Source: Serratia symbiotica | Lineage (GTDB): Bacteria > Pseudomonadota > Gammaproteobacteria > Enterobacterales > Enterobacteriaceae | Direction of reading: 5' to 3' | DNA: 64,000 nt | Assembly (NCBI RefSeq): GCF_000821185.2 | Contig: NZ_CP050857.1 | Coordinates: 52,750 to 116,749, forward strand | The notes under the pieces: generated by a model | What the model was told of the DNA's origin: nothing | Seen by the model: only the letters and a program-made list of their open reading frames with translations | The model's database searches: none | In this document: positions 27,995 through 36,740 of the stretch, one piece after another | How positions within the stretch are numbered: the first letter of the stretch is position 1 | Layout: each line of letters begins with the position of its first letter | Made by a program: the position numbers and the translations under genes

Positions 27995-28756
27995 TTAGCC
28001 TGGCAGGTTCTCTTTCACGCTACAGGTAGCTGCGTTGCAGTTAAATATCAGCTTCGGACGCCCGCCAAAATCGTTGATATAGGTGAGCACCGGGCTGCTG
28101 CCGAGGGCTTTCGCACTCAGGTTAAGCAGCGCTGAACTCTGTGGAGCAATCATCAGCGGATTAAAGCTAGCGATATCTTCCCTGCTCTGAGCGGTTTGTG
28201 CCGCGACAATTGTGACGAAGTAGGGTGTTGGGTTAGTTATACGATACTTATCGCCTTCCCGCGTCAGCGTCAGCTTTTGCTGCCAAAGGCCACTGTAACC
28301 ATTCTGGCCCGCTTGCAGTTTGGCTGGTCTGAAGAACAGCTTGATGCGAGTCTGTAGTGCAATTTGCAGCATATTAGGTTTTTCACTGCGTGGTGGAATT
28401 TCGCGCAGATTGAAGTAAAACAGGGATTCGTGATCCTGCGGCAGCGCATTTATCGCCGAGGTAGCTTGGATTTTTACCTGGCTTTTTCCCCCCGGCTCCA
28501 CACGTTGCAGGGGGGGAAGTACCATCAGGGGAGACTCAATTTTATTCCCTTTGTCATCTTCAATCCATCCCTGCGCCAGATAGGGCAGTTCTCTATTCTG
28601 ATTGCTAAGATTCAGGCTAATAGAGTGATTTTCGCCGCCGAAAATTATGCGGGTGCGATCGAGAGCAATGGCCGCGCTGGCTTGCTGTACGCCCGTAAGG
28701 AGGGCGGCAGTCGCCATGGCCGCTGCCATCAAAAATTTTATCACTGTTTTGCTCAA
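27995..28756 (-). CDS. periplasmic fimbrial chaperone, PapD-like (FGS type)
   Basis: 253 residues with a signal peptide (FLMAAAMATAALLTGVQQAS, cleaved after ASA). Family motifs: IALDRTRIIFGGENHSISLN with the conserved Arg, SPLMVLPPLQRVEPGGKSQV, then ESLFYFNLREIPPRSE and LQIALQTRIKLFFRPA. The C-terminus LTYINDFGGRPKLIFNCNAA carries the PapD-type Cys pair. It follows the usher relic, giving the pap/mrp order usher then chaperone. The gene looks intact although its usher is not. Confidence 0.93.
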   Translation of the reverse strand: MSKTVIKFLMAAAMATAALLTGVQQASAAIALDRTRIIFGGENHSISLNLSNQNRELPYLAQGWIEDDKGNKIESPLMVLPPLQRVEPGGKSQVKIQATSAINALPQDHESLFYFNLREIPPRSEKPNMLQIALQTRIKLFFRPAKLQAGQNGYSGLWQQKLTLTREGDKYRITNPTPYFVTIVAAQTAQSREDIASFNPLMIAPQSSALLNLSAKALGSSPVLTYINDFGGRPKLIFNCNAATCSVKENLPG

Positions 28757-28829
28757 TTTATCACCTCATTAGCTTTTACCAGGAAAAGGGGCTTAACCCG
28801 GCGCGCGTAATCTTTTATCTGGCCGACAC

Positions 28830-29640
28830 TTACAGGCCATTCTCTTTTTCCTTAGCAGCATCCGCTGCCACGTTGCTTCGGGCTGAGTTGCACGGCAGCA
28901 GCAGGTTGCTGGTCAACGGCGGTAACTGTTCAGGCAAAGAAATGGCACACTGCGTTTTACCATCCCAAAGTACATGCATTGTCTCTCCGGGTTTAATACC
29001 GATTATCCACACACTACCATTATCGTTAACAATCCCGGTTTGGTAGTGTTTTTTGTTCACCACGGTGGCACCAAAGGGGGGGGATCCATCGGTTAGCCTG
29101 ATGGTAGCTATCGCCTTCTCTCCAGAAAACACGCCAAAGCGGCGGTAGCCAACGGCACCTTCAGTGAGCGTGGCCTGCACCACTGAACGCGTGGCATCAA
29201 CATTATCTGGCAGAGCATTGATATCCACCGAGAGGCTGTTACGGTAGTAACTGTTCACGTCACTGATAACTGCTTTACCGAAGTGGTTGCTGCGGCTAAT
29301 ACCGCCATAGCCACGTATCGGAACGTCATTGACTCCGCGTCGGCATCCACCATTATTCGTGTGCCTCCCAGCGCATTAATCCGATGCTTCACGGCACCCT
29401 GCGGCGTCGCAGTAATCCCCCCCTGTAAGCCAAGCCCTACCGAGGAGTACTGCCCACTCTAGTAGCTGGCATTCGCGATCAACTGTGCCATATCACCGTC
29501 ATGGGTAAAGTAGCCACTGGTCGCTCCACGCCCCTGCTGGCTTACCGTTACTTTTGCATTGGTTTTGGCCACGCCGGAGACCTTAGGCGCGTAGCCGCGC
29601 AGATTGGGGGCGTACAGCAAAATAGCGATAGACATTCATC
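28830..29640 (-). pseudogene. fimbrial usher, internally deleted and frameshifted
   Basis: The intact 142-codon C-terminal frame (28830-29258) reads SLSVDINALPDNVDATRSVV, VGYRRFGVFSGEKAIATIRL and ends near SLPEQLPPLTSNLLLPCNSA. Upstream, in another frame, are YSSVGLGLQGGITATPQGAV and VNDVPIRGYGGISRSNHFGK, also usher. Further upstream YAPNLRGYAPKVSGVAKTNA, the plug-region motif, is fused directly to late barrel sequence (SGYFTHDGDMAQLIANASY). Most of the barrel is therefore deleted. The gene cannot make a functional usher. Confidence 0.85.
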
Positions 29641-29641
29641 A

Positions 29642-29960
29642 TTAATAGCCCAACTTGGATCGAATAATGCCAGCGTAGGGGCTGGCAAGCAACGTCTGGC
29701 GATGGTTGACCAGGCACAGCGTGTATTCAATATTTACATCACTGGGTTGCAGTTTGCCAACGGTCAAAGGCTGACCGGGATCGGCGAGGTTGCCATTGGT
29801 ATCAGCAATTTGTAGTCCTACAGCTCTGCTCTCCGCATATTGCAAACAGGCTGTTGTTTGTGGTCGAGCCCTCGGAAGTGGCACTAAACTTGGATATCCT
29901 ATGCTGGCCATGCTTTAACGGTGTCAGAACATAACTGAAGATATCAACACGACATGTTCT
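29642..29960 (-). pseudogene. minor pilin (PapH/MrpB-like) fragment
   Basis: An 89-codon frame starting at 29911 reads AVGLQIADTNGNLADPGQPL, VNIEYTLCLVNHRQTLLASP, and ends IIRSKLGY, the C-terminal half of a pilin with the usual penultimate Tyr. The N-terminal half and signal peptide are missing or out of frame. It lies between the major pilin and usher relic, where pap-type operons carry the PapH-like terminator subunit. Confidence 0.6.
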
Positions 29961-30041
29961 CATCGCTTTTTCCTCTCCTTTGATAACCGCAAATATCAGT
30001 AAATCAGGCGCGCAGCCGCGCCTGTCACGATGTTGTTGGGT

Positions 30042-30602
30042 TTACTGGTAGGCGAGAGTGAAGTTAGCAACCGAAGAGAAATCACCAGGTACTATAGCCA
30101 CCTTCTCAGAATCACCTTGCAGGTATGCAGCGTAAGAAAGCGTGTTGTTACCATTATGAACAGAGGTTGGCTGTGTTGGGCTACCCAGACTGACAGAGGC
30201 ACCATCGCCGTTAGTGATAACCAGCGCTGCTCCAGATACCTGGCCAACTAACGCCAGGTTTGTCGGCTGTGCTTTAGACGCGGTGCCGGTAAAGGTGGCG
30301 GTAACGGTTTTATTCGTCAATGAAGAAACATCGCAGTTTTCCAGCTTGATAGAGAAAGGACGCGGAGTTGACTTACCAGCTTTCTTCAACGCTGAATTTG
30401 AGATCTGGCCCATATCAACAGTCTGGTTCGCTGTTTCAGAGGTGATAGAGCAAGGTGAATCAATAACAGAGCCTTTAAAGGTCACCGTACCCTGACCCTG
30501 GCTACCAGGAGCTGGAGCTGGAGCTGGATCAGCAGCAGAAGCAGCACTGCTGGCTAATACGAAACCCAATACTACAGCGGCTGAGCGATTATTCAATTTC
30601 AT
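30042..30602 (-). CDS. major fimbrial subunit (PapA/MrpA/FimA-like)
   Basis: 186 residues from ATG 30602 (MKLNNRSAAVVLGFVLASSA), preferred over an upstream start that adds nine residues. Signal peptide ends ASAAD; a short Pro-Ala linker (PAPAPAPGSQGQG) follows. The mature domain has GTVTFKGSVIDSPCSITSET with the first Cys, KLENCDVSSLTNKTVTATFT with the second, and the C-terminal NFTLAYQ with penultimate Tyr. It is intact and first in the second fimbrial operon. TTTTCCTCTTGAT upstream on the minus strand contains an AGAGGAAAAG ribosome site. Confidence 0.9.
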   Translation of the reverse strand: MKLNNRSAAVVLGFVLASSAASAADPAPAPAPGSQGQGTVTFKGSVIDSPCSITSETANQTVDMGQISNSALKKAGKSTPRPFSIKLENCDVSSLTNKTVTATFTGTASKAQPTNLALVGQVSGAALVITNGDGASVSLGSPTQPTSVHNGNNTLSYAAYLQGDSEKVAIVPGDFSSVANFTLAYQ

Positions 30603-30818
30603 TAAACTTTTCCTCTTGATAAAACACATTAATGCAATATTTTGAAAACAAGACGAGCTTCCCCCGATCCAGCAAGAAGGTCGATGAACATCTCATGGAA
30701 ATTTGTATATAAAGCCATACGTTATGAGTGAAATTTTGAACTATAAATAGACCCATTTATTAAATAATGGGGTGTTAATATATTTACATAAGGCTGGAAA
30801 AATAATATGACTGCGGAG

Positions 30819-32287
30819 AAATAAAACCCCTGCCAAATTAATTTGCCTATTATCGATATTAATTTTTATCGTGCTTCTCGAAATACGCGGTGCATTCTAT
30901 GCAAAAAAAAACGAATCAACAAGGCTAATAAAGAGAAAGGCCATAGTTAATTACTATCAAAATAACAAAATTAATCGATAAAAGTTTATTTATGGTATAC
31001 ATAGGGGTCAGTTTGGATATCGAAAATTATTGTACTATAAGGGCTTCCCCGGCATGTCAACGCCGGTGTTTACGGTTTCTTGTCTGCACTTCAGTAAAAA
31101 TAAAGGGGAGAGACTGCGGTACTATAAACGGCCATGATGAATCGTTATCGATTCGGGCCCTGATGAAAGACGCGCGTGAGGCTCTTGTTCGTTAAACGGA
31201 TACGTATATCCTGTACAATATTCAGATATACCTCACGGGGTCTAACCCTTTATCATCAACGAGTTGCAGGTAAGATGGTTATTCCGTTTCGTGCTTTAGC
31301 TGGCTGAGTACAGCCTGAAATCATCCCCGTAATGCAATGATGCCCAGCACAGCCTCGCATTTTTGGCGGCAATGGCCACAACAGCACGCCAGTATCCTCT
31401 GCGCTCAACCAACGTACAAACCCAACGGCTGAATGAGTCAGTCCTTTTCTCTGCGCTAATCAGAACCGAACGGGCACCCTGAACCAGAAGCGTTCGCAGA
31501 TATGAATCGCCCGCTTTCGTTATCCTGCCAAGCTTTGATTTTCCGCCACTACTGTACTGCGATGGTGTAAGCCCCAGCCAGGCGGCCAGTTGACGCCCAT
31601 TTTTAAAATCATGCGCATTACCGATACTGGCGACCAGCGCACAGGCCGTTGTGGGACCAATCCCTTTCAGTTCCATCAGTGGCTGGCTGCGGTGATCGGA
31701 TTTTGCCATACGGGACAGAATTCGGTCATATTCAGTAATGTTATCATCAATGCGATCAATGTGTTCCAGCAAATCATCAACACATTGCTGAACCTGAAGT
31801 GGCAAAGAATTCTTCTGTTCAGCAACCCATTGCATCGTCTGCTGACTCTCATCCTTTACTGGCACAAACCGCATATGCGGACGACGGACAGCTTCGCAGA
31901 TAGCCTGGGCATCAGCCGCATCATTTTTCCCTGATTTACCGGCCATGCGATAAGGAGATACAAACTTTGTAGCCATCAGACGAGGTTTATGGCCATACTG
32001 CCGAAACAGTCTTGCCCAGTAATGCGCCCCGGAGCATACTTCCATCCCGATAACACAGGGTGGCAAACCAGCAATCAGTTCAGGAAGTGCTGCACGTGAT
32101 ACCCTGGGTTTTACCAAAACAGTTTTTCCATTCTGGTCAACGCAGTGGACAGCGAACACATTTTTAGCAAGATCGATACCGACAGTGGTAATGGTCATAA
32201 CGAATCCCTCTGGGGCTATGTTTACCCCATGATTGCACAAGAGTTAATCAGGCGCATATCCAGGGGAAGTCCCTTCCATTCGTTAAG
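30819..32287 (-). mobile_element. IS110-family (IS1111-like) element, copy B, with internal deletion
   Basis: Same ends as copy A (AAATAAAACCCC and CGTTAAG), but 120 bp shorter because of one in-frame deletion in the transposase gene. The deletion is between ATG repeats (reads ATGCAATGGGTTGCTG here). The 3' non-coding part is conserved. Confidence 0.88.
31296..32198 (-). CDS. IS1111-like transposase with 40-residue in-frame deletion (copy B)
   Basis: 300 residues from ATG 32198. It matches copy A except that the 40 residues from CLHRTRQGFIEEKTATYNRL onward, which form the coiled-coil stretch between the RuvC-like and Tnp_20 domains, are missing. Catalytic motifs on both sides remain. It is probably inactive but could act as a regulator or substrate-only copy. 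Confidence 0.85.
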   Translation of the reverse strand: MTITTVGIDLAKNVFAVHCVDQNGKTVLVKPRVSRAALPELIAGLPPCVIGMEVCSGAHYWARLFRQYGHKPRLMATKFVSPYRMAGKSGKNDAADAQAICEAVRRPHMRFVPVKDESQQTMQWVAEQKNSLPLQVQQCVDDLLEHIDRIDDNITEYDRILSRMAKSDHRSQPLMELKGIGPTTACALVASIGNAHDFKNGRQLAAWLGLTPSQYSSGGKSKLGRITKAGDSYLRTLLVQGARSVLISAEKRTDSFSRWVCTLVERRGYWRAVVAIAAKNARLCWASLHYGDDFRLYSAS

Positions 32288-32508
32288 CTCGTTTTTTGAG
32301 CACAATAACGTTGCACAGAAGCTTAACTGACACACCGCTATGCAACGTAGGTCATGATCAATCGACTAATGAAACAATGCCTTCAAGAATGTCTATAAGC
32401 TCAATTTTGTCATTATTACCATCTCTATAAGTAGAGCATTTTGGGGTTATCGGGTCGCGCAAGGGAACTTCCCCCCTGCGCTCCCACGGAACCGGACGTG
32501 ACAGTCTC
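32288..32508. repeat. 221-bp segment repeated at 40709-40930
   Basis: Same orientation and nearly identical in both places. It starts right after an IS1111-like end (CGTTAAG), includes the tail of an unrecognised gene on the minus strand (32358-32445, ...DGNNDKIELIDILEGIVSLV), the Tn3-type exon GGGGTT and the 3' end of the group II intron. This shows that a composite of these elements was duplicated within the plasmid. Confidence 0.85.
32449..32508 (-). mobile_element. 3'-terminal fragment of the group II intron
   Basis: 60 bp identical to the end of the intron at 15481-15540 (half of domain V and domain VI), on the minus strand. The base following the intron end is again AACCCC, the outer six bases of the Tn3-type inverted repeat, showing that this intron also had been inserted at such a repeat. 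Confidence 0.85.
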
Positions 32509-32659
32509 GGTACAGCCATCGACTGGAGTGATCGCAATGTTGGCCTGCGAATGGAAATACCGGACAGTGAAAAACCTAGACGCATTCCGATAGAAAAATG
32601 TGAATCCAACGCAATTGAACACCAGATATGACGACAAGCCAGGATAGGGTGATGCCCTC

Positions 32660-32745
32660 TCCTACCGTATCTGGGTTCCGGTTCTGAGGAGGGGCCCGTC
32701 CAGGTAACTGGCGGGTCTATTCAACCGGAACCCCATTTACGGGAG
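32660..32745 (+). ncRNA. strong nested hairpin of unknown function upstream of the second parA
   Basis: Outer arm CCGT...ACGG, then a perfect 11-bp stem GGGTTCCGGTT (32673-32683) with AACCGGAACCC (32723-32733), and inside it a 7-bp stem (32692-32698 with 32712-32718) topped by CCAG-GTAA-CTGG, a GNRA tetraloop. The density of pairing suggests a structured RNA or a single-strand initiation site. It is not part of any recognised gene or IS. I do not know its family. Confidence 0.5.
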
Positions 32746-32853
32746 GAATGTCACAGAGTTGCATAACTCTATATACCGTATAGTAATTTTTCAACTGAGG
32801 TAACTATTTGATCTTCACAAATGAATACACTAGCAATTCAATAAAAATACTTG

Positions 32854-32935
32854 TGTATTACATTTGTAATGCTATAGTAATCGTGTGTGGCGATAGATCG
32901 CTGTTGCCAAAACGTAATACAATAGTATTTCATTG
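32854..32935 (+). promoter_or_regulatory. promoter/operator region of the second par module
   Basis: Contains TGTATTACA (32854-32862) and GTAATACAATAGTATTTCAT (32914-32933), the latter nearly repeated at 35353-35372. These are members of a TGTAATACA-type motif family scattered between 32.8 and 36.8 kb. GAGAGGAG just after it is the parA ribosome-binding site. Confidence 0.6.
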
Positions 32936-32950
32936 AGAGAGGAGTTCCCG

Positions 32951-33802
32951 ATGTCAGAAGTCCCTATGCAATCCTTACTCACGCCCCTGGCCAATACGTT
33001 GGCCAGCATCATCGCCATCATGAACAACAAAGGCGGTGCAGGTAAAACTTCCACGATCACTAACCTCGCCATGACGCTCGCTCAGGCTGGCCGTCGCGTA
33101 CTGCTTATCGACGGTGACCAGCAAGCCAACTCGACAGAAGTGATGGCCAACGGCAAAAAATACTACGCGCAATACGGTCACACCATTTGCGATTTGTACA
33201 ATAACCCGCGCTTCAACATTCTTGATGCCATCATTCCGGCCGTCAGCGGATCAGATGTGATCGACAACCTTTTCATCATCCCATCTGATCCGTCGTTTGA
33301 GCGCGTGATGGAAAATTGCCTGACCCGTCACCACCGGGAAAAAATTCTGTCCCGTCATCTGCAGCCTGTGATGGCTAAATTCGACTACATCCTGATCGAC
33401 TGTTCACCGGGACTGAACCTGTCCACCACGAACGCCGCCTTCATGGCAGATCATGTGCTCATTCCCGTCGATGGCGGTAGCTTTGCCCTGACTGGCTTGG
33501 ATGTCGTACTCGACTACCTGGACGAAATCAGGGAAACCCACTTTACCCAGTTCAGCGTGTTCCGCAATGAGTACAATGGCACCAAGAAGAAAATGAACAC
33601 CTATCTTCACGATCAGTTGGCCAGTAACGAGCGAACCCAAGACAATTACCTGCAAACCCGTATCCGGGCCGATGAGAACATATCTCAGGCACAGGTGGCA
33701 TGCGTCCCACTCTACTTTTATAACAAAGGGTCCCTAGCCCTGAACGATTACCGCGCACTGATGCGTGAACTTGAAACTGTCTTATCGAAAGAGGCTGCAT
33801 AA
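32951..33802 (+). CDS. ParA-family partition ATPase (second partition module)
   Basis: 283 residues from ATG 32951, behind GAGAGGAG; a GTG-type start further upstream adds six residues. Deviant Walker A is NNKGGAGKTST (about residues 26-36), followed by VLLIDGDQQANSTEV (A'), and YILIDCSPGLNLSTTNAAFM (Walker B). The C-terminal part has a KGSLALNDYRALMREL end. It is larger than the first ParA and not closely related. The following gene begins directly after its stop. It drives plasmid segregation. Confidence 0.92.
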   Translation: MSEVPMQSLLTPLANTLASIIAIMNNKGGAGKTSTITNLAMTLAQAGRRVLLIDGDQQANSTEVMANGKKYYAQYGHTICDLYNNPRFNILDAIIPAVSGSDVIDNLFIIPSDPSFERVMENCLTRHHREKILSRHLQPVMAKFDYILIDCSPGLNLSTTNAAFMADHVLIPVDGGSFALTGLDVVLDYLDEIRETHFTQFSVFRNEYNGTKKKMNTYLHDQLASNERTQDNYLQTRIRADENISQAQVACVPLYFYNKGSLALNDYRALMRELETVLSKEAA

Positions 33803-34096
33803 ATGGCTAAAGGCCCCCTCACCCGCCCCGCTATGGTCAAACCAGAACCCGTCCCGGGAGAGGCGAAAACGCGTCTTTCCAATGTGAAGGTCAACCGAAA
33901 CAGAACGACCAGCGAAAACCCAAAAACTATCCGCATGACGCCGGCTGAGAAAATGATGTGCACCGCGCTGGTCGATGAGATCCAGGATATTACGACCAAA
34001 ACCATCACCGACTCGACTGTGCTGCGTGCCGCATTGTATCTGGCCAAAGAAGTAGGGCCGGAAAAGATACTGGAAATGATTAAGGAAAACTTGTAA
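33803..34096 (+). CDS. probable partition partner protein (ParB-like, small)
   Basis: 97 residues. The first 45 residues are basic and proline-rich (PLTRPAMVKPEPVPGEAKTR, LSNVKVNRNRTT), followed by KTIRMTPAEKMMCTALVDEI and a helical end. A flexible basic N-terminus and a compact helical C-terminus are common in small centromere-binding proteins. Its ATG follows the parA stop with no gap (TAAATG), so it is translationally coupled. No ribbon-helix-helix signature is certain. It probably binds the TGTAATACA-type repeats around the operon, but this is inference. Confidence 0.65.
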   Translation: MAKGPLTRPAMVKPEPVPGEAKTRLSNVKVNRNRTTSENPKTIRMTPAEKMMCTALVDEIQDITTKTITDSTVLRAALYLAKEVGPEKILEMIKENL

Positions 34097-34139
34097 TACA
34101 TGGGGATTACATAAGTAATCTTTTTGAATTACATAAATG
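34092..34139. promoter_or_regulatory. cluster of TGTAATACA-type motifs after the second par module
   Basis: TGTAATACAT, GATTACATAAGTAATC and GAATTACATAAA occur within 48 bp, beginning inside the last codon of the parB-like gene. GATTACATAAGTAATC contains GATTAC and its inverse GTAATC. Confidence 0.55.
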
Positions 34140-34362
34140 AAAGCAAGACCATTATCGCTACAGTTACCACCGAATTAACCCAGAATCAGGCACTGGCATT
34201 GGTACAATTTGTAAATCGCTTAGCCTGGTCTGTTATTCAGGCCTGCGCTATCGGGGTAATGGGAGCGAAGCTACTATCGATGAAGATGAAACCTGGGTGA
34301 TTAAAGATGCTATATCTGGATTGCAGAAAGCGTTGGCGGAGGCCGGATTCAGCCCTCGTTAA
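34125..34362 (+). pseudogene. small plasmid protein gene with a frameshift
   Basis: The first part reads NESKTIIATVTTELTQNQAL, ALVQFVNRLAWSVIQACAIG; after a frame change near 34253 it resumes as GSEATIDEDETWVIKDAISG, LQKALAEAGFSPR. The combined sequence resembles a small conserved enterobacterial plasmid protein I remember only loosely. No good start codon is present. Function unknown. Confidence 0.45.
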
Positions 34363-34385
34363 AACAACAGTGCTTATCGCCTCAA

Positions 34386-34420
34386 TATGTAATCTTTATG
34401 TATTACATGTAGATTACATA
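34386..34420. promoter_or_regulatory. palindromic TGTAATACA-type operator
   Basis: Perfect 10-bp arms TATGTAATCT and AGATTACATA flank TTATGTATTACATGT, which itself contains the core TGTATTACA. It lies upstream of the gene pair at 34533-35332. Confidence 0.6.
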
Positions 34421-34532
34421 ATCATTGCGCCGTTGTAAAGCTGTAGTGACTAACGATACTGGTCACCGCATTAGACTTTTCGTAAAACAATCGCTCTGGT
34501 ACCTTCACTACTCTAGCCAAATTGAGGAACGC

Positions 34533-34877
34533 ATGAATCTGTATCATTACACCGGTATCACAATGCTGCACGGCACTCTTACGTCGAAAGGAATAAACAG
34601 GGGTTACCTTCAGCTTTCGGACGGAAAAATGCTTTACGGTCATAGCTGGTATACCACCTCGCCGTTACCTTACGGTCATGGCCTGAGCGACGGAACTGAA
34701 ATACTGAACCAAAGTGACAAAGATTTCGCAATAAGAGCAGTGGGGAAATTTGCATTAGATACCGTACATTCATTACACAACAAACGGCTTATCCGCCTAA
34801 GCGTGGATGCCACATGGCTTAAACAACAGGAAGGGTTTTACTCATTCAGACAGCTCCTGCGTCATTACGTTGGATGA
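34533..34877 (+). CDS. hypothetical plasmid protein, N-terminal half of a likely split gene
   Basis: 114 residues from ATG 34533 behind TTGAGGAAC. It begins MNLYHYTGITMLHGTLTSKG and contains SWYTTSPLPYGHGLSDGTEI, later RLIRLSVDATWLKQQEGFYS. YHYT and TTSP-x-PYGHGL are conserved-looking motifs also found, as I remember, in longer hypothetical proteins whose C-terminal part resembles the next gene. The stop overlaps the next start by 4 bp. Function not known; no signal peptide. Confidence 0.6.
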   Translation: MNLYHYTGITMLHGTLTSKGINRGYLQLSDGKMLYGHSWYTTSPLPYGHGLSDGTEILNQSDKDFAIRAVGKFALDTVHSLHNKRLIRLSVDATWLKQQEGFYSFRQLLRHYVG

Positions 34878-35332
34878 AAAGTCCCAGGTTGAAGCATGAC
34901 ACCTGGTATGTGAATACAGGAAAACTGCCACCTGACCGCATACTTTCCGTTGAGTATATGGAGAAACCGGATGTTTACGTCCCCTACGATTTCGAACTAC
35001 ACGGTCGGCGCCAACTAGAGAAAAACGGATTGTTCTGCATCACGGCATCAGAAAATAATGAACTGAATACCGATGAACTTAATACCCCTTATTTACCGGG
35101 TTCAATTTGTGTTATTTGTCCTCACCCTGACGCCCCACCCGCGATTATATTCAGGAAGCCACGAGGAATTCTTGTTTTATCCGTTAATAACGGAAAAAAA
35201 TTACAGGAGGAAGGAAGTGCTTTTTCCGAAGAGGAAGTTAACAAACTTTCAACCTGGGTAATGAGTAAAACGGACAGCCTGATGGGCATGTGGGAAAAGA
35301 GTAATGCGAACTGGCATCGCTTTAATAACTGA
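34874..35332 (+). CDS. hypothetical plasmid protein, C-terminal half of a likely split gene
   Basis: 152 residues starting MKSPRLKHDTWYVNTGKLPP. It contains ILSVEYMEKPDVYVPYDFEL and HGRRQLEKNGLF. The overlap ATGA with the preceding gene could be translational coupling, but the DTWYVNTGKLPPDRI stretch reads like the continuation of that protein, so an ancestral single gene broken by a frameshift is likely. No recognised domain. Confidence 0.6.
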   Translation: MKSPRLKHDTWYVNTGKLPPDRILSVEYMEKPDVYVPYDFELHGRRQLEKNGLFCITASENNELNTDELNTPYLPGSICVICPHPDAPPAIIFRKPRGILVLSVNNGKKLQEEGSAFSEEEVNKLSTWVMSKTDSLMGMWEKSNANWHRFNN

Positions 35333-36023
35333 CTGTCGGCGAATTGATGAATGTAATACACAAGTATTTCATTCGTCACCACGGATCGTTCCTTCTGTCT
35401 ACTTATCTCCGCTATATTCAGTGGTCTTTCCAGGCCGTCAGTTCTTTTCTTATTTATCTCAATTTTCTGCCGGTAAGCGAAGCGTAATAGCAGCCGACGA
35501 ATCCGTACCGAGTGACTGTAACCGAACAGGCAGAGTGTTTCGTCGGCATGCCTGCGACCGCCGATAGCCGCAAGCCCGTTCCAGCCTGACGCGCCGACAT
35601 AGCAGGATACTTTTTGCACTCCGCTCGCCCCAGGTTGCTCAAAATAGAGTGGTAACAACCTCCGATTATTTCGATTTTTGTTACCTCACCAATGGCACAT
35701 CGGCGATTTATTCCCGTGGCGTCCGGTCTCCTGGGCTGTCAAAATAGACCACATCGGCAAGATTGCGCTACGCGAAAAATTTTTAACAGGCAGAGGATTT
35801 GCCCTGTAGATTTTTCACAGTGCACCGATGTAATACATCTGTAATTCAATTAAATCCGTCGCCAAGGGAATGCGATCATCGGCAACTGGCCAGGTACAGG
35901 CAAAATTTCGGTGCCCAGCGCACCGGTGGCTTTCGACCTGTGTGATCTGCATATAATGTAATTCAACAGAATTACTAATGTAATACAAAAGAAATACAAA
36001 AGATATTATCGTGAGGGGGAACC
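35333..36023. other. 690-bp gap with regulatory-looking repeats
   Basis: No gene is supported. It holds TGTAATACACAAGTATTTCA (35353-35372), nearly the same as the site before the second parA. GATGTAATACATC (35827-35839) is a 13-bp palindrome. A further cluster (35957-36000: TGTAATTCA, GAATTACTAATGTAATACA) lies just before the recombinase gene. A recombination site for that enzyme might also lie here but was not identified. Confidence 0.5.
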
Positions 36024-36734
36024 ATGTTGATGACCAGCAGCGAACGGCCGGTTGCCGTGACGCAGTATGAGACCGCCCTCACGCTGCGGCGCATGGCGAT
36101 GCTGCAGCCCTACCTCCCCAAATACCTGCTGGCACCCGAGGTGGCGGTGCTACTGCATTATCTGCCGGATGAGCGGCAGCGCATGTTGTATGCCACGTTG
36201 TGGAACACCGGTGCCCGCATTACCGAAGCCCTGACGTTGACGCCGGAGGATCTGCAGCTCGAGGGGTCGCGCCCATGCGTTCGATTGCGCACGTTGAAAC
36301 AACGCCGACGGGGCAGGGGACGGCCATCGGCCGATGAAAAGATCGCCCGGATAGTGCCACTGCTCGATGTTGACTACGTCGAGCAGCTGCACCGGTTCTT
36401 GGCCACCTTCAGGCCCGGCCGTCGGCGCCCATTATTTGACATCAGCCGGAAAACCGCCTGGTTGTGGCTGCAGCAGGCAGTCGACAGAGCAAGGGAGGAG
36501 GGGATTGAATTTACACTGCCGGCCATCAATCCCAAGACGCTGCGGCACAGCTTTGCGATGCACTTGTTCTTCAACCATGTGCCACCGAAAGTGGTGCAGA
36601 CCTACATGGGCCATGAACGCTATGAAAGCACGGAGGTGTATTTGAAGGTATTTGCGTTGGACGTGGCACCACAGTTGGGGGTGACGTTCTCACTGGATCA
36701 CCGCGAGTACACGCACCTGCTAATGCGAGAATAG
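36024..36734 (+). CDS. tyrosine recombinase, plasmid resolvase (ResD-like)
   Basis: 236 residues, phage-integrase fold. Catalytic residues are visible: Arg in WNTGARITEALTLTPEDL (about residue 65), the HxxR-like PKTLRHSFAMHLFFN (about 172-186), the His in YMGHERYEST and the nucleophilic Tyr in TEVYLKVFALD (about 208). Size and lack of an N-terminal core-binding extension match ResD of F-type plasmids, which resolves multimers at a nearby site. Upstream and downstream TGTAATACA-type clusters suggest shared control with the second par module. Confidence 0.85.
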   Translation: MLMTSSERPVAVTQYETALTLRRMAMLQPYLPKYLLAPEVAVLLHYLPDERQRMLYATLWNTGARITEALTLTPEDLQLEGSRPCVRLRTLKQRRRGRGRPSADEKIARIVPLLDVDYVEQLHRFLATFRPGRRRPLFDISRKTAWLWLQQAVDRAREEGIEFTLPAINPKTLRHSFAMHLFFNHVPPKVVQTYMGHERYESTEVYLKVFALDVAPQLGVTFSLDHREYTHLLMRE

Positions 36735-36740
36735 AATATC

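Noticed and set aside
35122..35658. 178-codon minus-strand frame
   Set aside because: Mostly antisense to the plus-strand gene at 34874-35332, no start site, low-complexity composition.
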